64,000 nt of DNA from Dyella japonica DSM 16301 (GTDB lineage Bacteria; Pseudomonadota; Gammaproteobacteria; Xanthomonadales; Rhodanobacteraceae), in contig NZ_JPLA01000013.1 in the NCBI RefSeq assembly GCF_001010355.1, positions 64,490 through 128,489 of the forward strand. The letters run 5' to 3'. The stretch's first letter is position 1, and the number at the start of each line of letters is the position of its first letter. The translations under genes and the position numbers were made by a program. This document shows positions 1-10,055 of the stretch, one piece after another. Below the pieces are notes generated by a model that worked only from the letters and a program-made list of their open reading frames with translations, did no database searches and was not told where the DNA came from.

Positions 1-2694
1 GTAATAGCCCAGGCAGTTGCGCGGATTGCCGGAAACCAGCGACAGATTGCCCGACACCTGCCACTCGGGACTGATCTGGTAGTAGCCGAACAGCTTGAGC
101 TGGTGCGTGTGGTCGTTGCTCTGCGCGCCGTTGCTGTAGGACATCAGCGAAGGGAAATCCCAGTCGATGCTGGTGGACGCCGCCGTCTGCTTGATGTCCG
201 AGCGCAGCTGACCTTCGGTATCGCCGTAGCTGCGCGAGAACACATAGTCGATCTTGCCGTACCAGTGGCCATCGAACGGATGCTCTAGGAAGGTTTCCAG
301 CGCGTAGTACTTGCGCTTGAGCGGTGGGAAGCCCATCTCGTCGTTGGTCAGCGACACGCTGCGGTACGCGCCGGTGTCGTCGATCACCGTGAAGGTGTTG
401 GCGCGGCCCGGATTGATCAGGTAGCAGCTGTTGGTGGCGCTGACCGTATAGCCCAGTTGCGCGGCTTTGTTCTCGATGGTCGGCACGTCGCAGTAGTCGT
501 CGATGCCGTTGCGTAGGATGCGCTGGGTCAGCTTGGCGCCATACACCCATTGCGTGCCCAGCGTCTTGGTGAAGCCGAGGATGAATTCGTCCTGGTATTC
601 GGGCTTGATGTTCTGCGCCGTCACCGTCTTGGGATCGGGCAGCACGCCATAGGTATTGTTCGATGAGACCGGATTGGAGAACGGCACCAGGCCAGTCGGC
701 GTGCCGTCGGCCGCAATGCCGCTATAGGTGAAGTACTGCTGCGTGGCCACGTACGCGCCGGCGGCATTGAGCGCCGGGTTGAGCGGCAGGCCCAGGTAAT
801 AGCGCCCCGCATTGCCGTACACCTTGAAGCTCGCGTCGCCGTTCACGTCCCAGCTGAAGCCCAGTCGCGGCGCCCACTGCGCACTGCGCTGACGGATATA
901 GGCATCGCCATCCGCGTTGTAGTCGGTGAACTGGTCGTTGCGCAGACCCAGCGACAGCAGCCAGCGATCGGTCAGCTGCCACTTGTCTTCGATGTATTGC
1001 GCGCGCTGCGCCGAGCGCACGCTGGCGATCGAGCTGTTGACGTACTGGATCGCGTAGTAGCCCGATGCGCCGTTCGGATAGCTTGCAGGCGCGCCCACGC
1101 CCAGGCTGGGAATCAAGGCCGCGTTCGGCGTGGTGGTATACGCATAGCCCCAGTAGTAGCCCGGCCCCGAGGTCTGGCTGCCCTGGTCGATCGCGCGCGA
1201 GTTCTGGTTGTCGATGCCCGCCGAAAGCGTATGCGAGCCGAGCTGGTAGCTCAGGTCGATGCGCAGGTTGTTGCTGGTGTTGTGGCGGTTGGGGCTGTAC
1301 AGCGACTGCGTTACCTGGCTGTTGCCGACGGGATTGCCACCGATGTACGACGGGTTCTGGTTCTGGATGTCCGTTACGTAGGTGAGGCTGCTGTCGTAGT
1401 TGCCGGGCACGTCGTAATTCATCGTCTTCATCCGGCCGTACATGGCGGAGAAGGTGAGGGCGTCGGTGATATAGCTGGTGAACTTGGCGGTGTAGAGGTC
1501 GCCGCCGGTCTTGATGCGGTCGTCGAGGTTGATGAAGTCGCCGCGCGACAGCGTGCTGTAGTTGTAGTCGTAGATCGAACCGGAGGTCTCGTATTTGTTG
1601 GAGGCGCCGGTGATCTCCAGGATATTGCTGTCGGTGATGTTCCAGTCGAGCTTGGCGTACCACTTCGGCGAGTCGTACTTGTAGTTGACGTACGGCTTGG
1701 CGTTGGTGACGTCATTCACCGTGGTGCCTTCCTGCCGCGAGGCTTCGGCAGCCAGGAACAGGAACAGCTTGTCCTTGATCAGCGGGCCGCCGAGGTAGGC
1801 ATCGTAGGTGGTGGTCCACTGGCGATTGCGGCTGTTCGGATCGTACAAGCCGCCCGCCACCGGCGATGCCGGCAGGCCGTTGGTGTAATACGTGTTGGTG
1901 CCATCGGCCTGTGCGAAGGCGGGTTGCCACAACACCGCGCCACCGAAGTGCCATTCGTTGCTGCCGCGCTTGCCCACCATGTTGATCACGCCGCCGTCGG
2001 AGCGTCCGTACTGCGCGCTGTAGCCGCCGGTGTAGATTTCCTGCTGCTCGATGGCGCCGTATGGCAGCGTGAGTCCGCCGAGCCCGCGTTGCGGTTCGGT
2101 GGTGTTGAATCCGTTGATGTAATACGCGTTCTCGCTGGCCGCCGAGCCGCCGAAGGTCACCAGCGACTGGCCGGTGGGGCCGGTGTAGCCACCGCTGTTG
2201 CCGGTGACGCCGGGTGCGAGCAGGGCAATCGATTCCGCCGAGCGACCCAGCGGCAGGCGCGCAAGCTCATCGGCCGTGATGACGGTGCGCGAATCGATGG
2301 TGGTCACGTCGATCGACGGCGCGGCGTTGGCCGATACGCTGACGGTACCCAGTTCTTTTGCCGCCACTGGTTCGAACGACACTTCGATGCCGGCACCCAC
2401 GCGTAGCGTGATGTCGTTGCGCGTGTCCACCACCTTGCCATCGTGCAGCAGCGACACGGTGTAGGTACCCAACGGCAACTCTGTGGCGCTGTAGCGGCCA
2501 CGGCTGTCGATATTCACCGTGCGGGTGATACCGGTGCTGCTCTTGATCAGCACCGCTTCGCCGCGACTGGCAGGCACCTGGCCAACGATACTGCCGGTGG
2601 TGGACTGGGCGAACGCCGGCGCGCTGGCCAGCGTCAACACGGTGAGCAATGCCGCCGCGAGCGGGCGTCGTGAAACGGGGACGTGCTTGTTCAA
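1..2694 (-). CDS. TonB-dependent outer-membrane receptor (CarboxypepD_reg/Oar-like), C-terminus cut by window edge
   Basis: About 898 codons are visible and the frame stays open to base 1, so the C-terminal barrel is missing. The chosen TTG start at 2694 gives a short basic stretch, a hydrophobic core and an Ala-rich cleavage site (ASAPAFA-QS), a normal signal peptide; GAGAA lies about 10 bases upstream. An in-frame ATG at 2742 would add 16 residues. After the signal comes a carboxypeptidase-regulatory-like beta-sandwich (about residues 30-105), then a plug domain (VTIDSRTVITADELARLP, AYYINGFNTTEP, YSAQYGRSDGG) and many Tyr/Asn-rich beta strands. The family imports large substrates such as oligosaccharides, peptides or siderophores with TonB energy. 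The substrate cannot be read from the sequence. No partner gene lies beside it. Confidence 0.85.
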   Translation of the reverse strand, partial: MNKHVPVSRRPLAAALLTVLTLASAPAFAQSTTGSIVGQVPASRGEAVLIKSSTGITRTVNIDSRGRYSATELPLGTYTVSLLHDGKVVDTRNDITLRVGAGIEVSFEPVAAKELGTVSVSANAAPSIDVTTIDSRTVITADELARLPLGRSAESIALLAPGVTGNSGGYTGPTGQSLVTFGGSAASENAYYINGFNTTEPQRGLGGLTLPYGAIEQQEIYTGGYSAQYGRSDGGVINMVGKRGSNEWHFGGAVLWQPAFAQADGTNTYYTNGLPASPVAGGLYDPNSRNRQWTTTYDAYLGGPLIKDKLFLFLAAEASRQEGTTVNDVTNAKPYVNYKYDSPKWYAKLDWNITDSNILEITGASNKYETSGSIYDYNYSTLSRGDFINLDDRIKTGGDLYTAKFTSYITDALTFSAMYGRMKTMNYDVPGNYDSSLTYVTDIQNQNPSYIGGNPVGNSQVTQSLYSPNRHNTSNNLRIDLSYQLGSHTLSAGIDNQNSRAIDQGSQTSGPGYYWGYAYTTTPNAALIPSLGVGAPASYPNGASGYYAIQYVNSSIASVRSAQRAQYIEDKWQLTDRWLLSLGLRNDQFTDYNADGDAYIRQRSAQWAPRLGFSWDVNGDASFKVYGNAGRYYLGLPLNPALNAAGAYVATQQYFTYSGIAADGTPTGLVPFSNPVSSNNTYGVLPDPKTVTAQNIKPEYQDEFILGFTKTLGTQWVYGAKLTQRILRNGIDDYCDVPTIENKAAQLGYTVSATNSCYLINPGRANTFTVIDDTGAYRSVSLTNDEMGFPPLKRKYYALETFLEHPFDGHWYGKIDYVFSRSYGDTEGQLRSDIKQTAASTSIDWDFPSLMSYSNGAQSNDHTHQLKLFGYYQISPEWQVSGNLSLVSGNPRNCLGYY

Positions 2695-2742
2695 AGTCGG
2701 TTCTCGAGTGTTCCGGGAAACGGGTGCCGATGCCGCGCGCAT

Positions 2743-2998
2743 CCTTGGCGCAACGGGAACGCGTCCCGCTCGGCATCAGCATTCGGAGTAGGGCCCCTTG
2801 GCCAGGCATGGGGAAGCCTGGCGCCTCGTCGTCATCGCTGCCTTGTGGCGCCGATGACGATGGGTGTGGGGCTATGAAAACCCGAGTTTTGAACGATTGA
2901 AAGAGTCCGACAGATGAGCATTTCTCATGTCGGCATCACGCATGGTTATAAGCCGCGCCATGACTGGGCTGCGGCCGTGGTCAGCACAAACGGACGGC
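2743..2998. other. Intergenic region upstream of the TonB receptor
   Basis: Together with the adjoining ahpF terminator this makes about 370 non-coding bases between the TonB receptor start and the ahpF stop. The promoter of the receptor must lie here. I found no convincing -35/-10 pair or operator, and the short open frames have no family resemblance. Confidence 0.5.
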
Positions 2999-3058
2999 CA
3001 AAAAAAGCCCGGCCCTGTGCGCCGGGAGGGGGATCGGCAACACAGAACCGGGCTTTGG
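2999..3058 (-). terminator. Rho-independent terminator of ahpF
   Basis: On the minus strand, AAAGCCCGG pairs with CCGGGCTTT, and CTGTG pairs with CACAG further in. The stem is followed by a run of seven T. It lies about 10 bases after the ahpF stop codon. Confidence 0.85.
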
Positions 3059-3068
3059 AACTGCTTCG

Positions 3069-4658
3069 TCAGGCGGCGACGGTTTCTTTTTCCGTCACTT
3101 CCACCGGCAGGCGGATCAGGTAATCAAAGGCACTCAGCGAGGCCTTGGAGCCTTCGCCCATGGCGATGACGATCTGCTTGTACGGCACCGTGGTGACGTC
3201 GCCGGCGGCAAACACGCCGGGCACCGAGGTCTCGCCGCGGGCGTCGACTTCGATTTCGTTGCGCGGCGACAGCGCGATGGTGCCCTTGAGCCAGTCGGTG
3301 TTGGGCAGCAAGCCGATCTGCACGAACACGCCTTCGAGCGCCACCGAGTGAGGCTGGCCGCTGGTGCGGTCGGTGTAGTTGAGGCCGGTCACCTTCTGGC
3401 CATCACCGGTCACTTCGGTGGTCTGCGCGCTGACGATGATGTCGACGTTGGGCAGGCTGCGCAGCTTGCGCTGCAGGACTTCGTCCGCGCGCAGCTTGCT
3501 GTCGAATTCGAGCAGGGTGACGTGACCGACGATGCCGGCCAGGTCAATCGCCGCTTCCACGCCGGAATTGCCGCCGCCGATCACCGCCACGCGCTTGCCC
3601 TTGAACAACGGGCCATCGCAGTGCGGGCAATAGGTGACGCCCTTGTTGCGGTAATCCTGCTCGCCCGGCACGTTCATGTTGCGCCAGCGGGCGCCGGTGG
3701 AAAGGATCACCGTCTTGGCCTTGAGCAAGGCGCCGTTGGCGAGGCGCACCTGATGCAGCCCACCCTCGGTGGTGGCCGGGATCAACTGCTCGGCGCGCTG
3801 CAGGTTCATCACGTCCACGTCGTATTCGTGCACGTGCTGCTCCAGCGAGGCCGCCAGTTTCGGGCCTTCGGTATACGGCACCGAGATGAAGTTTTCGATC
3901 GCCATGGTGTCCAGCACCTGGCCGCCGAAGCGCTCGGCGGCGACGCCGGTGCGGATGCCCTTGCGGGCAGCGTAGATGGCCGCGGCAGCGCCGGCCGGGC
4001 CGCCGCCGACCACCAGCACGTCGAACGGCGCCTTGTTGCTCAGGCGTTCGGCGGTGCGTGCATGCGCATTGGTATCCAGGCGCGCGGCGATCTGTTCGAT
4101 CTCCATGCGGCCGGTGTCGAAGAATTCACCGTTGAGATAAACGGTGGGGACGGCCATCACTTGGCGCTCGTTCACTTCGTCCTGGAACAGCGCGCCGTCA
4201 ATCGCCACATGCGAGATGTTGGGATTGAGCACGCTCATCAGGTTCAAAGCCTGCACCGTGTCCGGGCAGCTGTGGCACGAGAGCGACATGAAGGTCTCGA
4301 AGCGGTACTGACCGTCGAGGTTGCGTACCTGCTCGATGACTTCCTGCGAGGCCTTGGACGGATGGCCGCCGACCTGCAGCAGGGCGAGCACCAGGGAGGT
4401 GAACTCGTGGCCCATCGGGATGCCGGCGAAGCGCACGCCCACGTCGGTGCCGGTGCGGTTGATCGCGAACGACGGCTTGCGCGCATCGGTGCCGTCCAGG
4501 CGCAGCGTAATCTTGCCCGACAGCGGCGCGATGTCTTCCAGCAGTGCCTTGAGCTCCTGCGAGGACTCACCTTGATCAAGCGATGCAACCAGCTCGATCG
4601 GATGAACGACGTTCTCGAGGTAGGCCTGCAGCTGGGACTTCAGATCGGCATCCAACAT
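3069..4658 (-). CDS. ahpF: Alkyl hydroperoxide reductase subunit F
   Basis: A 529-residue flavoprotein disulfide reductase, the usual AhpF length. It passes electrons from NADH through FAD and two cysteine pairs to AhpC. Visible are the N-terminal double-thioredoxin domain with CHSC (C128/C131), the FAD fold GGGPAG near 218, the redox CPHC (C344/C347) and the NADH fold GGGNSG near 364. The ATG at 4658 has AAAGGATGG upstream and matches known N-termini; the frame stays open another 76 codons upstream but that part reads through the ahpC-ahpF spacer and is not AhpF-like. The gene lies 158 bases after ahpC, behind a hairpin terminator, so ahpF is probably made at a lower level than ahpC. Confidence 0.97.
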   Translation of the reverse strand: MLDADLKSQLQAYLENVVHPIELVASLDQGESSQELKALLEDIAPLSGKITLRLDGTDARKPSFAINRTGTDVGVRFAGIPMGHEFTSLVLALLQVGGHPSKASQEVIEQVRNLDGQYRFETFMSLSCHSCPDTVQALNLMSVLNPNISHVAIDGALFQDEVNERQVMAVPTVYLNGEFFDTGRMEIEQIAARLDTNAHARTAERLSNKAPFDVLVVGGGPAGAAAAIYAARKGIRTGVAAERFGGQVLDTMAIENFISVPYTEGPKLAASLEQHVHEYDVDVMNLQRAEQLIPATTEGGLHQVRLANGALLKAKTVILSTGARWRNMNVPGEQDYRNKGVTYCPHCDGPLFKGKRVAVIGGGNSGVEAAIDLAGIVGHVTLLEFDSKLRADEVLQRKLRSLPNVDIIVSAQTTEVTGDGQKVTGLNYTDRTSGQPHSVALEGVFVQIGLLPNTDWLKGTIALSPRNEIEVDARGETSVPGVFAAGDVTTVPYKQIVIAMGEGSKASLSAFDYLIRLPVEVTEKETVAA

Positions 4659-4740
4659 GGTGATTCCATCCTTTATTCGGGGTGAGCGCTGCTGGCACCG
4701 CGGCTTTTGCCGGGCGTTGCGTGCGTCTTGGAACTTGGGG

Positions 4741-4768
4741 AAAAAGGACCCGGCGGGGTGCCGGGTCC
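4741..4768 (-). terminator. Hairpin terminator between ahpC and ahpF
   Basis: On the minus strand GGACCCGGC pairs perfectly with GCCGGGTCC around a five-base loop and is followed by TTTTT. It stands about 50 bases after the ahpC stop and about 80 bases before ahpF. It probably acts as a partial terminator that gives more ahpC than ahpF transcript. Confidence 0.8.
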
Positions 4769-4816
4769 AAGGCGGCCCGATGCAGCAGGCCGCAAGATAG
4801 GACGTTGTTGTCGTAC

Positions 4817-5380
4817 TTAGATCTTGCCGACCAGGCTCAGCGACGGCTTCAGCGTCTTGTCGCCTTCCTGCCACTTGGCCGGGCACACTTCACCCGGGTG
4901 GGCGGCGACGTACTGCGCGGCCTTGACCTTGCGCAGCAGCTCGGAAGCCGAGCGGCCGATGCCGTTGTCGTGGATTTCGCACAGCTTGATCTGGCCTTCC
5001 GGGTTGATCAGGAAGGTGCCGCGAAGCGCCAGGCCTTCTTCTTCGATCATCACGTCGAAGTTGCGGGTGATCGCGCCGGTCGGATCGCCGATCATGGTGT
5101 ACTGCACCTTGCCGATCGCGTCGGAGGTGTCGTGCCATGCCTTGTGGGCGAAGTGGGTATCGGTCGAGACCGCATAGATGTCGACGCCCAGCTTCTGGAA
5201 CTGATCATTGTGATCGGCCAGATCTTCCAGCTCCGTCGGGCAGACGAAGGTGAAGTCGGCGGGATAGAACACCACCACGGACCACTTGCCCTTCAGCGTG
5301 GCATCGGTCACTTCAATGAACTGGCCATTCTTGTAGGCCTGTGCCTTGAACGGCTTGATTTCGGTATTGATCAACGACAT
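4817..5380 (-). CDS. ahpC: Alkyl hydroperoxide reductase subunit C (2-Cys peroxiredoxin)
   Basis: A 187-residue typical AhpC-type peroxiredoxin, full length. It reduces H2O2, organic peroxides and peroxynitrite in the cytoplasm and is recycled by AhpF. The peroxidatic Cys47 lies in FVCPTE and the resolving Cys166 in GEVCPAKW. The ATG at 5380 gives the canonical N-terminus [11 protein letters not shown]. An OxyR-like site lies 66-102 bases upstream. No oxyR gene follows the pair here, unlike the ahpC-ahpF-oxyR order described for Xanthomonas. Confidence 0.98.
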   Translation of the reverse strand: MSLINTEIKPFKAQAYKNGQFIEVTDATLKGKWSVVVFYPADFTFVCPTELEDLADHNDQFQKLGVDIYAVSTDTHFAHKAWHDTSDAIGKVQYTMIGDPTGAITRNFDVMIEEEGLALRGTFLINPEGQIKLCEIHDNGIGRSASELLRKVKAAQYVAAHPGEVCPAKWQEGDKTLKPSLSLVGKI

Positions 5381-5445
5381 CGGTTGTTTTCCGTTGGTTG
5401 TGGTGGATGAGTAGCAAGACTACGGGGTTTGACACCATAGGTCTA

Positions 5446-5482
5446 ATTGATTGTTGGCATCATAGTCATTGAGCTTGGCTAT
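5446..5482 (-). promoter_or_regulatory. Putative OxyR binding site upstream of ahpC
   Basis: Read on the minus strand, four tetramers spaced by seven bases (ATAG, CAAT, ATGC, CAAT) match the OxyR pattern ATAG-N7-CTAT-N7-ATAG-N7-CTAT at 12 of 16 positions. A possible -10 (TAGTCT, 5417-5422) lies between this site and ahpC. The match is by eye and moderately degenerate. Confidence 0.4.
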
Positions 5483-5917
5483 GAACACGTGGCCTGGGCG
5501 CTCATTCTAGCCAGCCCATGACCCCTGGACCCCGGTGGGAAGTGGTGGCAGGCGTGTCCGTTGCAAGGGCAGCGCGGCGATGCGTCGCCGATGTCGCGAT
5601 GGGCGACTCACTTCACGCTGCGGCGAGTGTACGGCGAGGTTCGAAGTCGGACACGTGAACTAGCGTTGGCGATCGCGAAAAGCGCGCGGCCGTTAGCAGG
5701 CGTCTTGTGATTGTCTTGTGATTATTCGCCGATACGTTCCGATGTTTTTCATGAAACGCGCCACTGCGAAAAAGCATCACTAAGCAGGATTGACTTCCAC
5801 TGCCGGAAACTTGTACCAAGACACTGACGGTCCAGCGATTCGACAGCCAGATCCGTCTCGCGTGTCGAATCGTCTGGTCGCGTGCAGGCATCTCTTCACT
5901 TGGCAACGGTGGCTGTG
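5483..5917. other. Intergenic region between ahpC and fpr
   Basis: The divergent spacer between ahpC and fpr is 537 bases in all and is less GC-rich around 5690-5810 than the neighbouring genes. It should contain the fpr promoter and the upstream part of the ahpC control region. A TTGACT at 5790-5795 resembles a -35 but has no good -10 at the right distance. No gene was recognised. Confidence 0.5.
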
Positions 5918-6694
5918 ATGGTGGCATTGGCGACGGAGTATGTGCTGGAAGTTCATCACTGGAACGACAGCCTTTTCAGTTTCCGTACGACGCGAGACCC
6001 GGGTTTTCGATTCGATAGTGGTCATTTCGTGATGCTTGGGCTGGAAGTGGAAGGCAAGCCGCTGCTGCGGGCGTATTCCATCGCCAGCGCCAACTACGAG
6101 GAACATCTGGAGTTCGTCAGCATCAAGGTGTCCGACGGGCCGCTCACTTCGCGGCTGCAGCACCTCAAGCCGGGCGATCCCATCATGGTGAGCCGCAAAC
6201 CCACCGGCACGCTGGTGCTGAACGATCTGAAGCCGGGCAAGCATCTGTACCTGCTGGGTACGGGCACCGGCCTGGCGCCCTTTCTGAGCATCGTGCGCGA
6301 TCCGGAAACCTACGAGCGCTTTGACCGGGTCGTGCTGGCGCATGGCGTGCGCCGCATCAGCGACCTGGTGTTCGCCCAGTACCTGGAGCAGGAGCTGCCC
6401 TCGCACACGTATCTGGGCGATCTGGTTCGCGAGAAGCTGGTTTATTACCCCAGCGTCACGCGCGAACCGTTTCGCCATCGCGGGCGTCTCACCGATGCGA
6501 TCGTGGATGAACGCATGAGCGATTTCGCGGGCCTGCCGCCGCTTAATCCGGTCACCGACCGGGTGATGCTGTGCGGCAGCCAGGCGATGCTGGATGACAC
6601 CAGCGCGTTGTTGGATGGTCGCGGTTTCCAGGCTTCGCCGCGTACGCGCGAGCCGGGCGATTACGTGATCGAGCGTGCCTTCGTCGAAAGGTGA
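5918..6694 (+). CDS. fpr: Ferredoxin-NADP(+) reductase
   Basis: Predicted 258-residue FAD enzyme moving electrons between NADPH and ferredoxin or flavodoxin; bacterial subclass-I FPRs are 250-260 residues. Visible are the FAD-binding RAYSIAS motif, the NADP-binding GTGTGLAPF segment, VMLCGSQAML near the C-terminus and a terminal YVIERAFVER tail typical of the subclass. The ATG at 5918 (MVALATEYVLEVHHW) fits family N-termini; the frame is open 12 codons further upstream, but that extension has no ribosome site. Its place beside ahpCF suits an oxidative-stress role. Confidence 0.93.
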   Translation: MVALATEYVLEVHHWNDSLFSFRTTRDPGFRFDSGHFVMLGLEVEGKPLLRAYSIASANYEEHLEFVSIKVSDGPLTSRLQHLKPGDPIMVSRKPTGTLVLNDLKPGKHLYLLGTGTGLAPFLSIVRDPETYERFDRVVLAHGVRRISDLVFAQYLEQELPSHTYLGDLVREKLVYYPSVTREPFRHRGRLTDAIVDERMSDFAGLPPLNPVTDRVMLCGSQAMLDDTSALLDGRGFQASPRTREPGDYVIERAFVER

Positions 6695-6867
6695 ATGCAG
6701 GCGGGCAGGATGCATGATGGCGAGGTCGTTGCCTGGCGCATCGCGTTCGGGATGGCGGCGTCGCTCCGTGAATGTGTTGATGCGGTGATGTTGTCGGGTT
6801 GGCCACGGTAGGCATAAGTACTGAAACGTCCAGATAGAGACTCCGGCAGCCCCGAGGAGAGTCCGTC

Positions 6868-8781
6868 GTGTACGATTTGCTACGCACTATCGATTCACCG
6901 GCGCAACTGCGCGAGCTGGACATGCCGGCGCTACACCGGCTGGCCGGCGAGTTGCGGTCCTTCATTCTGGAAAGCGTGTCGCGCACCGGCGGACATCTGT
7001 CCTCCAATCTTGGCAGCGTGGAACTCACCATTGCGCTGCACTACGTGTTCGACACGCCCAGCGATCGCCTGGTGTGGGATGTCGGGCACCAGTCCTATCC
7101 GCACAAGATTCTTACCGGCCGTCGCGAAGCGATGGGCGGCATCCGGCAGTGGGGCGGCATCTCCGGCTTTCCGCGGCGTACCGAGTCCAGCTACGACACG
7201 TTTGGCACGGCGCATTCGAGCACCTCCATCTCCGCTGCGCTGGGCATGGCGCACGCCGCGCGCATCCTGGGCGAGCAGCGCCACAGCATCGCGGTGATCG
7301 GCGATGGCGCGCTCAGCGCGGGCATGGCGTTCGAGGCCATGAACAATGCGGGCGTGTCGGAGGACTCGCCGCTGCTGGTGGTGCTCAACGACAACGACAT
7401 GTCGATCTCGCCGCCGGTCGGCGCCTTGCGCTATTGCTTCGGTCGGCTGATTTCCAGCCGCTTCTACCAGCAGGCGCGCCAGGGTGTGCATTACGCGCTG
7501 CGGCCGATTCCTCCGATCAGCCATCTGGCCTCGCGGCTGGAATCGCAGATGAAGGGCATGGTGGTGCCCGCTCCGTTGTTTGAGGAATTCGGTTTCAACT
7601 ACACCGGCCCCATCGATGGCCACGATCTGGACGTGCTGATCCCCGCGCTGCAGAACCTAAAGAAGCTGCGCGGTCCGCAGTTCCTGCACGTGATCACGCA
7701 GAAGGGCCATGGCTACAAGTTGGCCGAGGCCGATCCGATCCAGTACCACGGTCCGGGCAAGTTTGATCCCAAGGTAGGCCTGGTGTCGGCGGCCAAGGCT
7801 GCGCGCAAGAGCTATACGCAGGTGTTTTCCGAATGGCTGTGCGACGAGGCGGCGCAGGATCCGCGCATCGTCGGCATCACGCCGGCCATGCGCGAAGGCT
7901 CCGGCCTGGTGGAGTTTGAGAAACGCTTTCCCGAGCGCTATTTCGACGTGGCCATTGCCGAGCAGCATGCGGTGACCTTTGCGGCGGGCCTGGCCACCGA
8001 GGGCCTGCGACCGGTGGTGGCGATCTATTCCACTTTCCTGCAACGCGGTTACGACCAGTTGATCCATGACGTGGCGCTGCAGAATCTGCCGGTGACCTTT
8101 GCCATCGACCGCGCAGGCATCGTCGGCGCCGATGGCGCCACCCATATGGGCGCGTTCGACCTGGCTTATCTGCGCTGTGTGCCGAATATGGTGGTGATGG
8201 CGGCGTCCGATGAAAACGAATGCCGGCAGATGCTGCATACGGCGGTCCAGCACGACGGGCCGGCCGCGGTCCGCTATCCGCGCGGCACGGGTCCGGGCGC
8301 GGTCATCGAAGCCGAGATGACGGTGTTGCCGATCGGCAAGGGCGAAGTGCGCCGCCATACGGCACGCACCGCCGGTTCGCGTGTGGCGATCCTGGCCTTT
8401 GGCTCCATGCTGCCGCCCAGCCTCGCCGCGGCCGAAGCGCTGGACGCCACGGTCGCCAATATGCGTTTCGTCAAGCCGCTGGACGAGGCGCTGATACGCC
8501 AGCTGGCGCAGACGCACGATGCGCTGGTCACGGTGGAAGAGGGATGCGTGCTGGGCGGGGCCGGCTCGGCCTGCCTGGAATATCTGTCCGATGCCGGCTT
8601 CAGCGTGCCGATGCTGCGCCTGGGCTTGCCCGATGAATTCATCGAGCACGGCGACCCGGCGGGATTGCTCAACCATTACGGCCTGGATGCGGACGGCATT
8701 CGTGCGTCCATCCAGCGTTTCACCGACAAGGTGTTGTCGGTCAAGCCCAGTTGCAGCGTGGCGCGAGAGGCGCGTTCCTGA
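6868..8781 (+). CDS. dxs: 1-deoxy-D-xylulose-5-phosphate synthase
   Basis: A 637-residue thiamine-diphosphate transketolase-like enzyme that condenses pyruvate with glyceraldehyde 3-phosphate, the entry step of the MEP pathway. Visible are the conserved [12 protein letters not shown] start, the [12 protein letters not shown] segment, the TPP motif [13 protein letters not shown]...NDNDMSIS, and the C-terminal transketolase part with [15 protein letters not shown]. The GTG at 6868 has GAGGAGA at the right distance. dxr follows after 45 bases and ispA after that, so the three form a precursor operon placed next to the hopanoid genes. It may be an extra copy dedicated to hopanoids; that cannot be decided from this window. 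Confidence 0.96.
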   Translation: MYDLLRTIDSPAQLRELDMPALHRLAGELRSFILESVSRTGGHLSSNLGSVELTIALHYVFDTPSDRLVWDVGHQSYPHKILTGRREAMGGIRQWGGISGFPRRTESSYDTFGTAHSSTSISAALGMAHAARILGEQRHSIAVIGDGALSAGMAFEAMNNAGVSEDSPLLVVLNDNDMSISPPVGALRYCFGRLISSRFYQQARQGVHYALRPIPPISHLASRLESQMKGMVVPAPLFEEFGFNYTGPIDGHDLDVLIPALQNLKKLRGPQFLHVITQKGHGYKLAEADPIQYHGPGKFDPKVGLVSAAKAARKSYTQVFSEWLCDEAAQDPRIVGITPAMREGSGLVEFEKRFPERYFDVAIAEQHAVTFAAGLATEGLRPVVAIYSTFLQRGYDQLIHDVALQNLPVTFAIDRAGIVGADGATHMGAFDLAYLRCVPNMVVMAASDENECRQMLHTAVQHDGPAAVRYPRGTGPGAVIEAEMTVLPIGKGEVRRHTARTAGSRVAILAFGSMLPPSLAAAEALDATVANMRFVKPLDEALIRQLAQTHDALVTVEEGCVLGGAGSACLEYLSDAGFSVPMLRLGLPDEFIEHGDPAGLLNHYGLDADGIRASIQRFTDKVLSVKPSCSVAREARS

Positions 8782-8826
8782 TGAAGTCGCACGCGCCCAG
8801 CCAGCGGCTGTACCGGAGACCATGTG

Positions 8827-10035
8827 ATGAGTAGGCAGCGCCTGGCCATCCTCGGTTCCACCGGTTCCATCGGTACCAGCACGCTGGACGTGGCGGCGCG
8901 TCATCCGGATCGCTTCCGCGTGTTTGCGCTGACCGCCCATCAGCGCGTGGATCGTCTGTTCGAGCAATGCCTGGCGTTTCTACCCGAGGTGGCGGTGGTC
9001 GGTGATGCCGACGGTGCTGCCGAGCTTGAACAGAAACTGCGTGCGGCGCGGCTATCGACCACCGTTGCGTACGGGCCGCAGGCCTTGGTCGATGTCGCCA
9101 GCGCGTCGGCTTGCGACACGGTGGTGGCGGCCATCGTCGGCGGCGCCGGCCTGGCCTCCTCGCTGGCGGCAGCGCGCGCTGGAAAAAAGATACTGCTGGC
9201 CAACAAGGAAGCCCTGGTGATGTCCGGCGCGCTGTTCATGCGCACCGTGGCGCAGCACGGTGCCACGCTGTTGCCGCTGGACAGCGAGCACAACGCGATC
9301 TTCCAGTGCCTGAGCACCAACGCGTGCAAGGGCGGCGGCGCGGAACGCATCATTCTCACCGCGTCGGGCGGGCCCTTCCTGCAGCGCGAACTGAACACGC
9401 TGGACGAGGTCACGCCTGACCAGGCATGCAAGCATCCGAACTGGGTGATGGGGCGCAAGATTTCGGTCGACTCAGCCACGATGATGAACAAGGGCCTGGA
9501 AGTCATCGAAGCCCGCTGGCTGTTCGATCTGCCGCCCGAGCGGATCGAAGTGCTGATCCATCCGCAGAGCGTGATTCATTCCATGGTGGCGTATGCGGAC
9601 CAGTCGGTGCTCGCGCAGCTGGGCAATCCGGATATGCGCACGCCGATTGCCCATGCCATGGCCTATCCCGAGCGCATCGATTCGGGCGTGGCCGCGCTCG
9701 ACCTCACGCGCATGGCCAACTTGAGTTTTCATGCACCTGATCTGGATCGGTTCCCGTGCCTGCGTCTTGGGTTGCAGGTGCTGCGCGACGGTTGCACGGC
9801 CAGCGTCACCTTGAACGCCGCCAACGAGATCGCCGTCGATGCGTTCCTGCATGGGCAGATTCGCTTTACCGATATTCCCCGCGTGATCGAACGGACGCTG
9901 GCTCAGCTGCCGGCGTTGGGGGTCTCCGCGACGTTGGAAGACATACTCGCCGGTGACGAGCTTGCCCGCGCCACGGCGCGACAGCTCGTGTCAAAGCTGC
10001 CGGCCACGCCGCCCGCGGTCGTGGCGATTCATTGA
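8827..10035 (+). CDS. dxr: 1-deoxy-D-xylulose-5-phosphate reductoisomerase
   Basis: A 402-residue NADPH- and metal-dependent enzyme that makes 2-C-methyl-erythritol 4-phosphate, the second MEP step. Visible are the NADPH-binding [13 protein letters not shown] at the N-terminus, NKEALV, the metal-site [11 protein letters not shown], the ASGGPF loop and the C-terminal helical domain with [17 protein letters not shown] lies nine bases before the ATG at 8827; a GTG three bases earlier is an alternative. In many gammaproteobacteria dxr sits between cdsA and rseP, so its place here in a dxs-dxr-ispA set is unusual. Confidence 0.96.
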   Translation: MSRQRLAILGSTGSIGTSTLDVAARHPDRFRVFALTAHQRVDRLFEQCLAFLPEVAVVGDADGAAELEQKLRAARLSTTVAYGPQALVDVASASACDTVVAAIVGGAGLASSLAAARAGKKILLANKEALVMSGALFMRTVAQHGATLLPLDSEHNAIFQCLSTNACKGGGAERIILTASGGPFLQRELNTLDEVTPDQACKHPNWVMGRKISVDSATMMNKGLEVIEARWLFDLPPERIEVLIHPQSVIHSMVAYADQSVLAQLGNPDMRTPIAHAMAYPERIDSGVAALDLTRMANLSFHAPDLDRFPCLRLGLQVLRDGCTASVTLNAANEIAVDAFLHGQIRFTDIPRVIERTLAQLPALGVSATLEDILAGDELARATARQLVSKLPATPPAVVAIH

Positions 10036-10055
10036 TGTGATGTGGAGAAGTATCC

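Noticed and set aside
997..2406. A 469-codon open frame on the plus strand
   Set aside because: It is antisense to the TonB receptor; GC-rich coding makes long stop-free antisense frames and the translation has no family resemblance.
3348..4685. A 445-codon open frame on the plus strand
   Set aside because: Antisense to ahpF, His/Arg/Gln-rich translation with no domains.
5790..5818. TTGACT as a -35 box of fpr
   Set aside because: No TATAAT-like sequence at 16-18 bases.
7657..8967. A 436-codon open frame on the minus strand
   Set aside because: Antisense to dxs and dxr, which are clear by motif.
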